The notes beneath the pieces were generated by a model. That model was not told the origin of the DNA. It ran no database searches and saw nothing but the letters and a program-made list of their open reading frames with translations. A stretch of DNA of 16,119 nt from assembly GCA_023426265.1 (NCBI GenBank), contig JAFABA010000027.1, positions 1 through 16,119 on the forward strand, read 5' to 3'. This document shows positions 5,971-12,605 of the stretch, in pieces; positions within the stretch are counted from its first letter, which is position 1, and the number at the start of each line of letters is the position of its first letter. The translations under genes were made by a program, and so were the position numbers. This DNA comes from Bacillota bacterium. Lineage in GTDB: Bacteria > Bacillota > Clostridia > Christensenellales > CAG-138.

Positions 5971-7497
5971 TCAGTCTGCCCGTATTGTGAAGGGGTTGCT
6001 CCGGTAAAACCGGGTGACGTGCTCCATCGCCGCAAGATACGCAAAAGCGCAGGGTGCATACTGCCTATGCTTTTCTTCGTCCGGTGCGAACGAGAGCTTC
6101 TTTTTCATAATACCCTGTATGGGTTTCTTATAATCGGAAAGCACTTTAGCGCCGATGCCCGCGATGACCGCGCTGCCGATCAGCGCGGTTTCCCCGGTTT
6201 CGAACGTTTCCACCGGAATGCCCAGCGCATCCGCCTTTATTTTATTGAACAGCGGGGAGTTGGAGCCGCCCCCAATGGACAGCATACGCGAAAAATCGCT
6301 TTCCGGGTAGAGGGTACGCAGCACATTGAGGTAATATTTATACTCATACGCCACGGCTTCCATAATAGAGCGGTACATATGCCCGCGTGTGTGCTTGAAA
6401 TCGAGCCCCAGGAAGCTGCCCTTTAGGTCCGGGTTGTTGGGCAGCACGCGGCCGGAAAAATGCGGGAGAAACAGAAGCCCTTCGCTGCCGCAGGGGAGTG
6501 GGGCCGCTTCCGCCTCCAGCTCGTCATAAGTGGCGGCTGGTTTGCCGCTTAACGTATCGCGGAACCAGCGGATGCACATGCCGCCGCCGTTGATGTAGGC
6601 AAGCGGAAGCCACAGGCAGTCTACCGGGCTTCGCATCATGGTCATGGTTTCATATCGGGTATCCGGCACAAAGCCGTCCACCACACTGCATAGCACGGAG
6701 GCGGTGCCCGCGCAGTCCAACACAAGGTCCCGTTCAAACATGCCGGAGCCGAACGTGCTCGCTGCCGTATCGCCGCACCCGGCCACGACGGGGATGCCCT
6801 CCACGGTGCCGCTCAAAGCCGCAAACGCGCGGGTGGTTTTGCCGATCACCTCAAACGGGGAGACGATGCGCGCCATTTTTTCTTTTTCTATGCCGAACGC
6901 CGCAAGCAGCTCATCCGACCATTCCTTTTTTGCATTGTCCCCAAAGCCCGAAAAGTGCAGATGCGTATAATCAAAATAGGCATCGTGGCCTTTTTTGCCT
7001 GCCATTTTTCCCACGATATAGGCGTGCGGCAGCACAAACTTCGCCGTATTCCGGTAGGCTTCCGGGTGTTCGTGCTTCCACCAGAGTATCTTCGGGCCGT
7101 GCGTATACGTAACGGGGCCGCCGGTGATCTCGATCACGCGCCTGCCCGCTTTCTGGCGCATGCTGTCCATGTATTTGCCGCAGCGCATATCCAGCCAGGA
7201 ATCGTAATACGTGGAGGCCTCGCCATCCGCGTCCACGCCCATGATGCCCGCCATCTGTCCGTCCAGGCCGATTGCGGCGATATCGGAAGGAGAAACCCCG
7301 GTTTGCTCCATCAGGCTTTCGATTGTGTTTGCGCAGGAAGCGTACAGGTCGTCCGCTTCCTGCCAGGCGGTGCCCGGCGTGGGGGATAGGATGCGCGAGG
7401 GTTCAAAAGCAGTTGCAATCAGGGTAAGGCTTGTATCGAACAGCGCGGCCTTGGTCCCCTGCGTGCCGATATCCACGCCAATCAGGTAAGCGCCCAT
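5971..7497 (-). CDS. FGGY-family carbohydrate kinase, xylulokinase-like (kinase 1)
   Basis: The 508-residue product is full length for the family. The N-terminal phosphate loop is GVDIGTQGTKAALF (7-20). GLDGQMAG (77-84) resembles the xylulokinase GQMHG segment. YDSWLDMR (98-105) is the substrate-contact motif, and CGDTAAS (241-247) carries the probable catalytic base Asp243. The C-terminal ATPase motif IGGGSNSPLFNKIKAD is intact. The enzyme phosphorylates a ketose or polyol in the cytoplasm with ATP. The ATG at 7495-7497 follows AAGGAGGG, and the gene is first behind a near-consensus promoter. Xylulose, or another pentulose, hexulose or tetritol, is possible; FGGY substrate cannot be assigned by motif. 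It differs clearly from kinase 2 and is not a recent duplicate. Confidence 0.9.
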   Translation of the reverse strand: MGAYLIGVDIGTQGTKAALFDTSLTLIATAFEPSRILSPTPGTAWQEADDLYASCANTIESLMEQTGVSPSDIAAIGLDGQMAGIMGVDADGEASTYYDSWLDMRCGKYMDSMRQKAGRRVIEITGGPVTYTHGPKILWWKHEHPEAYRNTAKFVLPHAYIVGKMAGKKGHDAYFDYTHLHFSGFGDNAKKEWSDELLAAFGIEKEKMARIVSPFEVIGKTTRAFAALSGTVEGIPVVAGCGDTAASTFGSGMFERDLVLDCAGTASVLCSVVDGFVPDTRYETMTMMRSPVDCLWLPLAYINGGGMCIRWFRDTLSGKPAATYDELEAEAAPLPCGSEGLLFLPHFSGRVLPNNPDLKGSFLGLDFKHTRGHMYRSIMEAVAYEYKYYLNVLRTLYPESDFSRMLSIGGGSNSPLFNKIKADALGIPVETFETGETALIGSAVIAGIGAKVLSDYKKPIQGIMKKKLSFAPDEEKHRQYAPCAFAYLAAMEHVTRFYRSNPFTIRAD

Positions 7498-7528
7498 AGG
7501 CCCTCCTTTATTATATGATATCGTTTTC

Positions 7529-7556
7529 TGTTATTTATGATTGTATTTGTTATCGA
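7529..7556 (-). promoter_or_regulatory. Candidate DeoR operator within the kinase 1 promoter
   Basis: The minus strand reads TCGATAACAAAT (complement of 7545-7556) in the -35/-10 spacer, matching the repeats at 5100-5145. A weaker TGTTAT copy lies 19 bases downstream (7529-7534). Binding here would block RNA polymerase. The sequence is AT-rich, so some similarity may be chance. Confidence 0.45.
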
Positions 7557-7568
7557 TTTGCATGTCAA
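7540..7568 (-). promoter_or_regulatory. Near-consensus sigma-A promoter for the leftward operon (kinase 1 first)
   Basis: The minus strand has TTGACA (complement of 7563-7568), a 17-base spacer and TACAAT (complement of 7540-7545). The predicted leader is about 35 bases, ending in the strong AAGGAGGG site and the ATG at 7497. It lies just downstream of the terminator of the preceding unit, so kinase 1 starts a separate transcript. Confidence 0.75.
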
Positions 7569-7592
7569 TGATTTTATACCTATGTAATAGCA

Positions 7593-7626
7593 AAAGTCCC
7601 TCTCCCGCTGCAAGGAAAGGGACTTT
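7593..7626 (-). terminator. Intrinsic terminator after kinase 2
   Basis: AAAGTCCCT (7593-7601) and AGGGACTTT (7618-7626) form a perfect 9-bp stem, with three further pairs beyond one mismatch. The loop is GC-containing. In the minus-strand transcript the stem ends in a short U run (TTTT), 42 bases after the kinase 2 stop. The U-tract is short, so termination may be incomplete. Confidence 0.65.
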
Positions 7627-7668
7627 AGGTGAAAATGCCGCCCGGCGGCAGGTGCCCGGGGAACCGTT

Positions 7669-9204
7669 TTAACCCATTGCGCCGAATTTGTCGCCGTAGA
7701 GTGAGAGTAAATGCGCTGCATACCGGGAACGTTCATAGTAAGGCCGGTACGCATGCGTACGCTCCGCGTCCGGATGCGCAACGCTTTCGAGCTGATGCAC
7801 CCGGTCGATCATATCGTAACTGTCCCAATATCCAAGCCCATAGGCCGCAAGCGCCGCCGCACCCAGCGAGGCGGCGTTCTGGCCGATATTGGTCTTGACG
7901 ATATCCATATCAAATATATCCGCGAACATCTGCCGCCAGAACGGGCTTTTGCCGCCCCCGCCCACAAGCAATAGTTCAGGAAGTTTACCCTGGTATTTCT
8001 CCAGTATCGTCATGGCGTAATAGAGGTTGTAGGCAATGCCCTCCATGGACGCGCGGATCAGGTCGCTCCGGTCGTGATCAAGGCCAAGCCCCAGAAAACC
8101 GCCGCGGATGTTCTTGGTTTCCTCTATCATAGCACCTCCCGCCAGGCTGGGGTTAAACAGCGCGCCGTTCGCGCCGATGGGGGAAAGAGCCGCAAGACGG
8201 TTTATTTCCACATACGCGTCCGGGAGTTCGCCGTTCTTTTCTAGCTCCACAAGGTCCGGGCAGAGCGTGTCCCGCACCCAGCGGAAGCTGCTGCCCGCCG
8301 AAAATATGCTGGTGGCCGAGGCATATAACCCATCCACGACATGCGCGAATACAAAGGGCTTGTATTGAAAATCCAATAACGGCTTGTCGCCGATTGCCGC
8401 AATCCAGCTGGAGGAACCCAGTGAAAGATACGCGCGGCCGTTTTTGACGCCCTTTGCGCCGAGCGCCATGCAGGAATTGTCGACGCCGCCCGCCACCACG
8501 CGCACATTGGTGGAAAGCCCCAGAGCGTTTGCCGCTTCGGGGGCCAAGGTTCCCACCACCTCATGGGATTGGAGGAGTTCGGGAAACAGTTCTTTTTTAA
8601 CGCCCGCAGCCTCAATAAAGGCGTCCACATAGGAATGCGTTTTTAAATCATACACGCCGCTGCCGGATGCGTAGGAATGATCCGTGCACATGCGGTCGGT
8701 CAGCTTCAGGTTGCAGTAATCCTTGGAGCCCAGTATTTTGTATGCGTTTTGATACAGATCCGGCTCATTGTCCCGGTACCACATGATTTTGAATACGGAA
8801 TAACATTCCGCGGGGAAACCGTTACCGGTGGCCATATACCACTGCTCATACGATATCTTTTCAAAGAACGTCTGCGCCTGCAAATGCGCCCGCGTATCCG
8901 ACCATATGGGCGTATAGTCGCGCAGCAGACGGCCGTTGCTGTCCACCGGCACCACCCCCAGAGAATGCCCGGAAATGCTCAGGCCCACAATATCAGAGGC
9001 GGCCGCGCCGGTTTTTTGCAGCAGCAGCCGGGTGGAGGAGAGTATGCCCTCCCACCAAAGCTCCGGGCTTTGCTCATGCACGCCGCCCGCTTTGTAGACG
9101 GCGTCGTATTGTAAAAAAGCGTCCGCGAGCGAATGGCCCTCTATTGTAAACAAGGAAGCCTTGATGCCCCCTGTGCCCAGGTCGTACGCGATGATTTTCT
9201 CCAA
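7669..9204 (-). CDS. FGGY-family carbohydrate kinase (kinase 2), TTG start
   Basis: The 511-residue product has all family landmarks: YDLGTGGIKASLF (7-19) phosphate loop, ISGHSLG (77-83), TPIWSDTRA (98-106), AGGVDNS (238-244) with the probable catalytic base Asp242, and VGGGGKSPFWRQMFADI in the C-terminal ATPase domain. It transfers phosphate from ATP to a ketose, polyol or related sugar. No ATG is suitably placed. The TTG at 9202-9204 (protein start [M]EKIIAYDLG) has AGAAGGA six bases upstream and gives the normal family N-terminus; a TTG at 9234 would overlap the deoC-like stop. The gene begins 22 bases after the aldolase gene, so the two form one transcript. Pairing with an aldolase suggests its product, or a downstream isomer, is cleaved by that aldolase. 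Confidence 0.9.
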   Translation of the reverse strand: MEKIIAYDLGTGGIKASLFTIEGHSLADAFLQYDAVYKAGGVHEQSPELWWEGILSSTRLLLQKTGAAASDIVGLSISGHSLGVVPVDSNGRLLRDYTPIWSDTRAHLQAQTFFEKISYEQWYMATGNGFPAECYSVFKIMWYRDNEPDLYQNAYKILGSKDYCNLKLTDRMCTDHSYASGSGVYDLKTHSYVDAFIEAAGVKKELFPELLQSHEVVGTLAPEAANALGLSTNVRVVAGGVDNSCMALGAKGVKNGRAYLSLGSSSWIAAIGDKPLLDFQYKPFVFAHVVDGLYASATSIFSAGSSFRWVRDTLCPDLVELEKNGELPDAYVEINRLAALSPIGANGALFNPSLAGGAMIEETKNIRGGFLGLGLDHDRSDLIRASMEGIAYNLYYAMTILEKYQGKLPELLLVGGGGKSPFWRQMFADIFDMDIVKTNIGQNAASLGAAALAAYGLGYWDSYDMIDRVHQLESVAHPDAERTHAYRPYYERSRYAAHLLSLYGDKFGAMG

Positions 9205-9226
9205 AGCCGATCCTTCTTTCCTTGTG

Positions 9227-9895
9227 TTACGCAAAGCTCTTTACGATTTCGAGTGCTGACGCAGTGTTGATGCCGAAGCGGTCCACGCCGATTTCTAAAA
9301 GCGCGTCGAATTCCTGCCGCGTCCGGATACCGCCCGCGGCTTTGATTTTGACACGACCACGCGTCAACTCCCGGATACGCGCGATGCGTTCGATGTTGGC
9401 ACCCCCCGGCACCCAGCCTGTGCCCGTCTTCAAAAAGTCCGAGCCGGAATACATTACAAGCGCGCAGGCATGTTCCAGCTCGGTGTCCGTCAGGCAGTTG
9501 ATTTCGATAATTACTTTGGTCAGCACGTTTTTGGGCGCAAGAGCGATGATGGCGCGCAATTCGTCGAGCACGTAGGAGTATTCGCCGTTTTTGAACTTGC
9601 CCACGTTCATCACGATATCCATTTCGCGTACGCCGTCCTCGATCAGGCGGCGCGCCTCCAAAAGCTTGACTTCCGTGGTATGTGCGCCGCCGGGAAACCC
9701 CACGGGCGCGCCCACAAAGATGTCCGGGTCGTTTCGGAGCAAGTGGCTGAGCGTACTGGTCCAGCAGGGGAGCGTATGCACGTTGATAAAGCGGTATTCC
9801 TTTGCGATGGATACGACTTCCTCTATATCGGAAAGGGTATGGTGCGTGCGTACCGCACTGATGTCTATGAGCCGCGCCGCTTCGGTGGGGATCAT
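9227..9895 (-). CDS. deoC: Deoxyribose-phosphate aldolase (DeoC)-family aldolase, divergent
   Basis: A 222-residue class I aldolase barrel. Recognisable motifs are VGFPGGAHTTEVKLLEA (65-81), DIVMNVG (93-99) with the conserved Asp93, FLKTGTGW (154-161) with the probable Schiff-base Lys156, and VKIKAAGGIRT (182-192) with the activating Lys185. Canonical DeoC makes or splits 2-deoxyribose-5-phosphate to acetaldehyde and glyceraldehyde-3-phosphate. The N-terminal substrate region reads IDISAVRTHHTLSD where classic DeoC has an IDHTxLK-like segment, and KTGTGW replaces KTSTGF. The natural substrate may therefore differ. The ATG at 9893-9895 has GAGAGGTGG upstream. The frame runs on to 10183, but the extension is low-complexity promoter DNA. 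It leads a two-gene unit with kinase 2. Confidence 0.82.
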   Translation of the reverse strand: MIPTEAARLIDISAVRTHHTLSDIEEVVSIAKEYRFINVHTLPCWTSTLSHLLRNDPDIFVGAPVGFPGGAHTTEVKLLEARRLIEDGVREMDIVMNVGKFKNGEYSYVLDELRAIIALAPKNVLTKVIIEINCLTDTELEHACALVMYSGSDFLKTGTGWVPGGANIERIARIRELTRGRVKIKAAGGIRTRQEFDALLEIGVDRFGINTASALEIVKSFA

Positions 9896-9908
9896 GGGAA
9901 ACCACCTC

Positions 9909-9987
9909 TCATATCGTGTTTTTTTTAAATGATCAGGAAAACAAAAAAAATGATACGTTCCAATAAACTGAATTGTAAACGATATGA
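9909..9987. repeat. Long-spaced inverted repeat TCATATCGT/ACGATATGA flanking the deoC promoter
   Basis: TCATATCGT (9909-9917) and ACGATATGA (9979-9987) are perfect 9-base inverted copies with centres 70 bases apart, on either side of the predicted deoC promoter. A related TGATATCGT lies at 7515-7523 before kinase 1. These could be regulator sites that cooperate by looping, but the assignment is by eye only. Confidence 0.35.
9950..9979 (-). promoter_or_regulatory. Probable promoter of the deoC-kinase 2 unit
   Basis: The minus strand has TTTACA (complement of 9974-9979), an 18-base spacer and TATCAT (complement of 9950-9955). The predicted leader to the ATG at 9895 is about 45-50 bases. The boxes match the sigma-A consensus at four and five of six positions. 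Confidence 0.5.
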
Positions 9988-10042
9988 CGCTCAAGCGCAA
10001 GGGGAAGTTTCCGTACACAGAAAAATCGTTCCGCTGCATGTC

Positions 10043-10071
10043 TTGCGCGCCGCATGGAATAATGGTACGAT
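10043..10071 (+). promoter_or_regulatory. Tentative promoter of the LacI-SBP regulator gene
   Basis: TTGCGC (10043-10048), 17 bases and TACGAT (10066-10071) lie about 65 bases before the regulator start. An alternative TTGATT/TATATT pair further downstream would leave a very short leader. The rest of the 243-base divergent region holds no convincing ORF or RNA gene. Confidence 0.3.
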
Positions 10072-10138
10072 AAGAACGGATAATCGCTTGATTTATTTCA
10101 TACGTACGCCATATATTATCCCCGAAGGATGTGAAGGA

Positions 10139-12361
10139 ATGGCAACCATGAAAGACGTGGCCCGGCTCGCGGGCGTATCCCACGGCACGGTTTCCAATGT
10201 TTTGAACGGTTCAAAATGCGTTAGCATCGATAAGATCCGCAAAGTGGAAGAGGCCGTAAAGGCGCTGGGCTACAAACCCAACGCGCTTGCGCGGAACCTC
10301 AAAACCAGCTATACGGGCCGGATCGACGTGGTGCTTTCCAATATCACGGAACCCGCGCACGCCAAGCTGTACGACGCCATCAACCGGCGCGCGGCGGCGC
10401 AGGGCTATTCCGTCTATCTTCAGGTGACCGAAGACGATCCCGGCGTGGAGCGGGAAACGCTGGACCGCGCGCTGATGTACAACAGCGACGGCGTTATTTT
10501 GATGACCTGCCAGCCGGAAAATGCGGAATTCTTCACAAAAGCCGTGCAAAACGGCCTGAACCTTGTGTTTATCCACCGCGCGCTCAATAGTAACGCGTTC
10601 AATTTTGTTTGCATGGACGTCAAAGCGGCGATCCGGCAGAGCATAGAAGCGACGGTAAATAGGGGCAAGCGCCGCATCGCCATCGTTACCGGCCCCAAGG
10701 AATTTTCCTTTGAGGCTGAATGCCTGGAAAGCTATTTTAACGCCCTTCATAAGGCGAAAATGGACATCAGGAGCAGCTACGTGGAAGCTGTGAACGCAAA
10801 CAAGGAAAGCGCCATGCGCGCGGCTATCCGCCTGATGAATATGGCGGAGCCGCCGGAAGTGATATACGTTTCCGGCCGCAGGCTGGCGGACGGTGTGCTG
10901 CGTGCGCTCGAGGTGACCGAAGGCGACGTAAAGCCGGAAGTGATCGCGTTTGAGGCGGAGGATTGGACGAAAAGCGGCACCGGCGGCGCAGCTGAGGTGC
11001 TCTTGCCCTATGCGCCTATGGGTGAGGCCGCGTTTGACCTGCTTGATGAAATCATAAAGGAAGGGGAGGACAGAGGCGGCAGGCGCATTGTCATATGGGG
11101 CAAGGCGGAAAAGCGGGCGGCGCTTCCTCCGCTTGCCCGGTTTGAGCAAGGCGGACGTATCCGTGTGCTGCTGCAGGACGCGCCCTCAAGCGCTTCGGTG
11201 CTTTCCCTGGTTTCGGATTTTAAAAAGAGAACGGGCATCGACGTGGAGTTTACGCTCCGGCCCTATCGAGATATGCTTGCTGAAATTCAGCGCGGTGTGC
11301 CTGCGGGCGAATACGATGTGTTTACGTTTGACCTTGCGTGGTACAAGGAACTCATGCTGGGCGGCTATGCGCAGGAACTGACCGAACTTTTACCCGATAA
11401 CGGCGCATTGCGGCATATGTTTTCAGAGGACGTGCTGCGGGAGCATTGCTATTTCATGGACCGCCTTTATGCGTTGCCCTTCAGTCATACGGCGCAGCTT
11501 TTGTTCTACCGGAAGGATCTGTTTGAAAAGCTGAAATTCCAGCGCCTTTATTTTGAATGGTATAAGGAAGACCTGGATGTTCCCCGCACGTGGGATGCAT
11601 ACAACCGGGTGGCGCGCTTTTTTACGCGGCAGTTTAACCCGGAATCCCCCACGCTTTACGGCACAACGCTGGGCGCCATGAATTCTTCGGGCGCGGTGTG
11701 CGAATTCCTTCCGCGCGCCTGGGCGCAGGGTGGCGGCCTGTTTGAAAACGGCGTCTCCGTAATCGGCAGCGGGGCCTCGGTCGCCGCGCTGCATGGCTAT
11801 GCGGAAAGCTTTCATTATGCGCATCCAAACTCGCCCGACATGTGGTGGGACGAGCAGGTGGAACTGTTCGCCAAAGGCGACGCCGCCATGATGGTGATGT
11901 ACAGCGACCATACCACCCTGCTTGACGACCGCAGCCTCTCCAAAGTGGTAGGGAACGTGGGGTTCGACCTGCTGCCCGACGGCTGCTCGGTGTTGGGCGG
12001 CTGGTCCATCGGCGTGAACCCGCGGTCAGGCAGGCAGCCGGAGGCCGCCGAATTTTTAAAATGGGTGAGTTCGGAGGAAATGGCGGTGCCCAACGCCGTC
12101 ATGGGGCGGCTGGTGCCGTACCGTTCGGTATACGAAAACAGCGAATTCGGCACATTCTGCCCGTGGTATTTAAAAGCCATTGAGGCGTTCAACCAGGCCA
12201 GGCGGCGCAGCATGCCCAAAAACAGCAAGGGCGAAGGCGTATCCGAGGCCATATTGGAGGCCATCATCGGCGAAGCCGTGCATGGCACGGTTGTTGGAAA
12301 ATACAGCGCGGAAGAGGCGCTGAAGGCGGCCGCATACAGGCTGGACGCGGCGATCCGCTGA
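10139..12361 (+). CDS. LacI-type transcriptional regulator fused to an extracellular solute-binding protein domain
   Basis: The protein is 740 residues, about twice a normal LacI repressor. Residues 1-60 are a LacI helix-turn-helix with hinge (MKDVARLAGVSHGTVSNVLN, then GYKPNALARNLKTSYTG). Residues about 61-325 form a complete LacI sensor (periplasmic-binding-like) domain. Residues about 340-740 form a full ABC sugar-binding-protein domain (SBP family 1/MalE type): FKKRTGIDVEF, YDVFTFDLAWYKEL, LYALPFSHTAQLLFYRKDLF (443-462), PRTWDAYNRVARFF, ELFAKGDAAMMVMY (575-588), GGWSIGVNPRS (620-630) and EAAEFLKWVSSEEM. There is no signal peptide or lipobox, so the binding domain should be cytoplasmic. 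The start was set at ATG 10139 with GAAGGA nine bases before it; ATG 10148 (MKDVARL), with its own AAGGA site, is an equally good alternative. The frame upstream to 9929 is AT-rich promoter DNA. It probably controls the flanking units, sensing two ligands. Confidence 0.92.
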   Translation: MATMKDVARLAGVSHGTVSNVLNGSKCVSIDKIRKVEEAVKALGYKPNALARNLKTSYTGRIDVVLSNITEPAHAKLYDAINRRAAAQGYSVYLQVTEDDPGVERETLDRALMYNSDGVILMTCQPENAEFFTKAVQNGLNLVFIHRALNSNAFNFVCMDVKAAIRQSIEATVNRGKRRIAIVTGPKEFSFEAECLESYFNALHKAKMDIRSSYVEAVNANKESAMRAAIRLMNMAEPPEVIYVSGRRLADGVLRALEVTEGDVKPEVIAFEAEDWTKSGTGGAAEVLLPYAPMGEAAFDLLDEIIKEGEDRGGRRIVIWGKAEKRAALPPLARFEQGGRIRVLLQDAPSSASVLSLVSDFKKRTGIDVEFTLRPYRDMLAEIQRGVPAGEYDVFTFDLAWYKELMLGGYAQELTELLPDNGALRHMFSEDVLREHCYFMDRLYALPFSHTAQLLFYRKDLFEKLKFQRLYFEWYKEDLDVPRTWDAYNRVARFFTRQFNPESPTLYGTTLGAMNSSGAVCEFLPRAWAQGGGLFENGVSVIGSGASVAALHGYAESFHYAHPNSPDMWWDEQVELFAKGDAAMMVMYSDHTTLLDDRSLSKVVGNVGFDLLPDGCSVLGGWSIGVNPRSGRQPEAAEFLKWVSSEEMAVPNAVMGRLVPYRSVYENSEFGTFCPWYLKAIEAFNQARRRSMPKNSKGEGVSEAILEAIIGEAVHGTVVGKYSAEEALKAAAYRLDAAIR

Positions 12362-12409
12362 TTCGTTCTGTGGCTGCAAATTGGCAATACGATAATATAC
12401 GTTTTGAGA

Positions 12410-12438
12410 TTGACACGTTCAAAAATATAGGATACACT
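12410..12438 (+). promoter_or_regulatory. Near-consensus sigma-A promoter of the OYE-isomerase-dehydrogenase operon
   Basis: TTGACA (12410-12415), a 17-base spacer and TACACT (12433-12438) lie about 50 bases after the stop of the regulator gene. The predicted transcript starts near 12445 and has a leader of about 160 bases. A GTTTC/GAAAC dyad (12440-12444 and 12454-12458) sits on the predicted start, where a repressor could act. Confidence 0.7.
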
Positions 12439-12444
12439 TGTTTC

Positions 12445-12605
12445 ATAACCGGGGAAACCGCCCAGCTATCATTCACGCATACTTCTTCTCAGGGAGTGCC
12501 GCCCTTAGATATTGATACGTTAAAATATCAAATTCAAAATAAAATGAGCGATTCTGATTTCTTACGTCCGGTTTGACGCAATAAAACAAGAAAGAAGGTA
12601 CTTTC
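12445..12605 (+). other. Leader of about 160 bases before the OYE-like gene
   Basis: This untranslated-looking stretch holds a dyad TTGATA (12512-12517) / TATCAA (12526-12531) with an 8-base spacer, whose half-site resembles the TYGATAA repeats of the left operon. It also holds a small GGG/CCC-capable segment near 12491-12505. It ends with an AGAAGG ribosome site before ATG 12606. A short open frame crosses it but has no ribosome site. No known riboswitch pattern was recognised. Confidence 0.35.

Noticed and set aside
9929..10138. 70-residue upstream extension of the LacI-SBP frame
   Set aside because: It covers AT-rich promoter DNA with Lys/Asn-rich translation. The LacI HTH begins at its normal position with ATG 10139 or 10148 and good ribosome sites.
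9896..10183. 96-residue N-terminal extension of the DeoC-like frame
   Set aside because: It would overlap the divergent promoter region and the start of the regulator gene. ATG 9895 has a ribosome site and gives a normal-length DeoC.
10211..11149. 312-residue open frame on the minus strand
   Set aside because: Antisense to the LacI-SBP gene, whose domain content is unmistakable. Shadow of GC-rich codon use.
12370..12576. 68-residue open frame in the regulator-OYE gap
   Set aside because: It crosses the predicted promoter, lacks an ATG with a ribosome site, and has no recognisable similarity.
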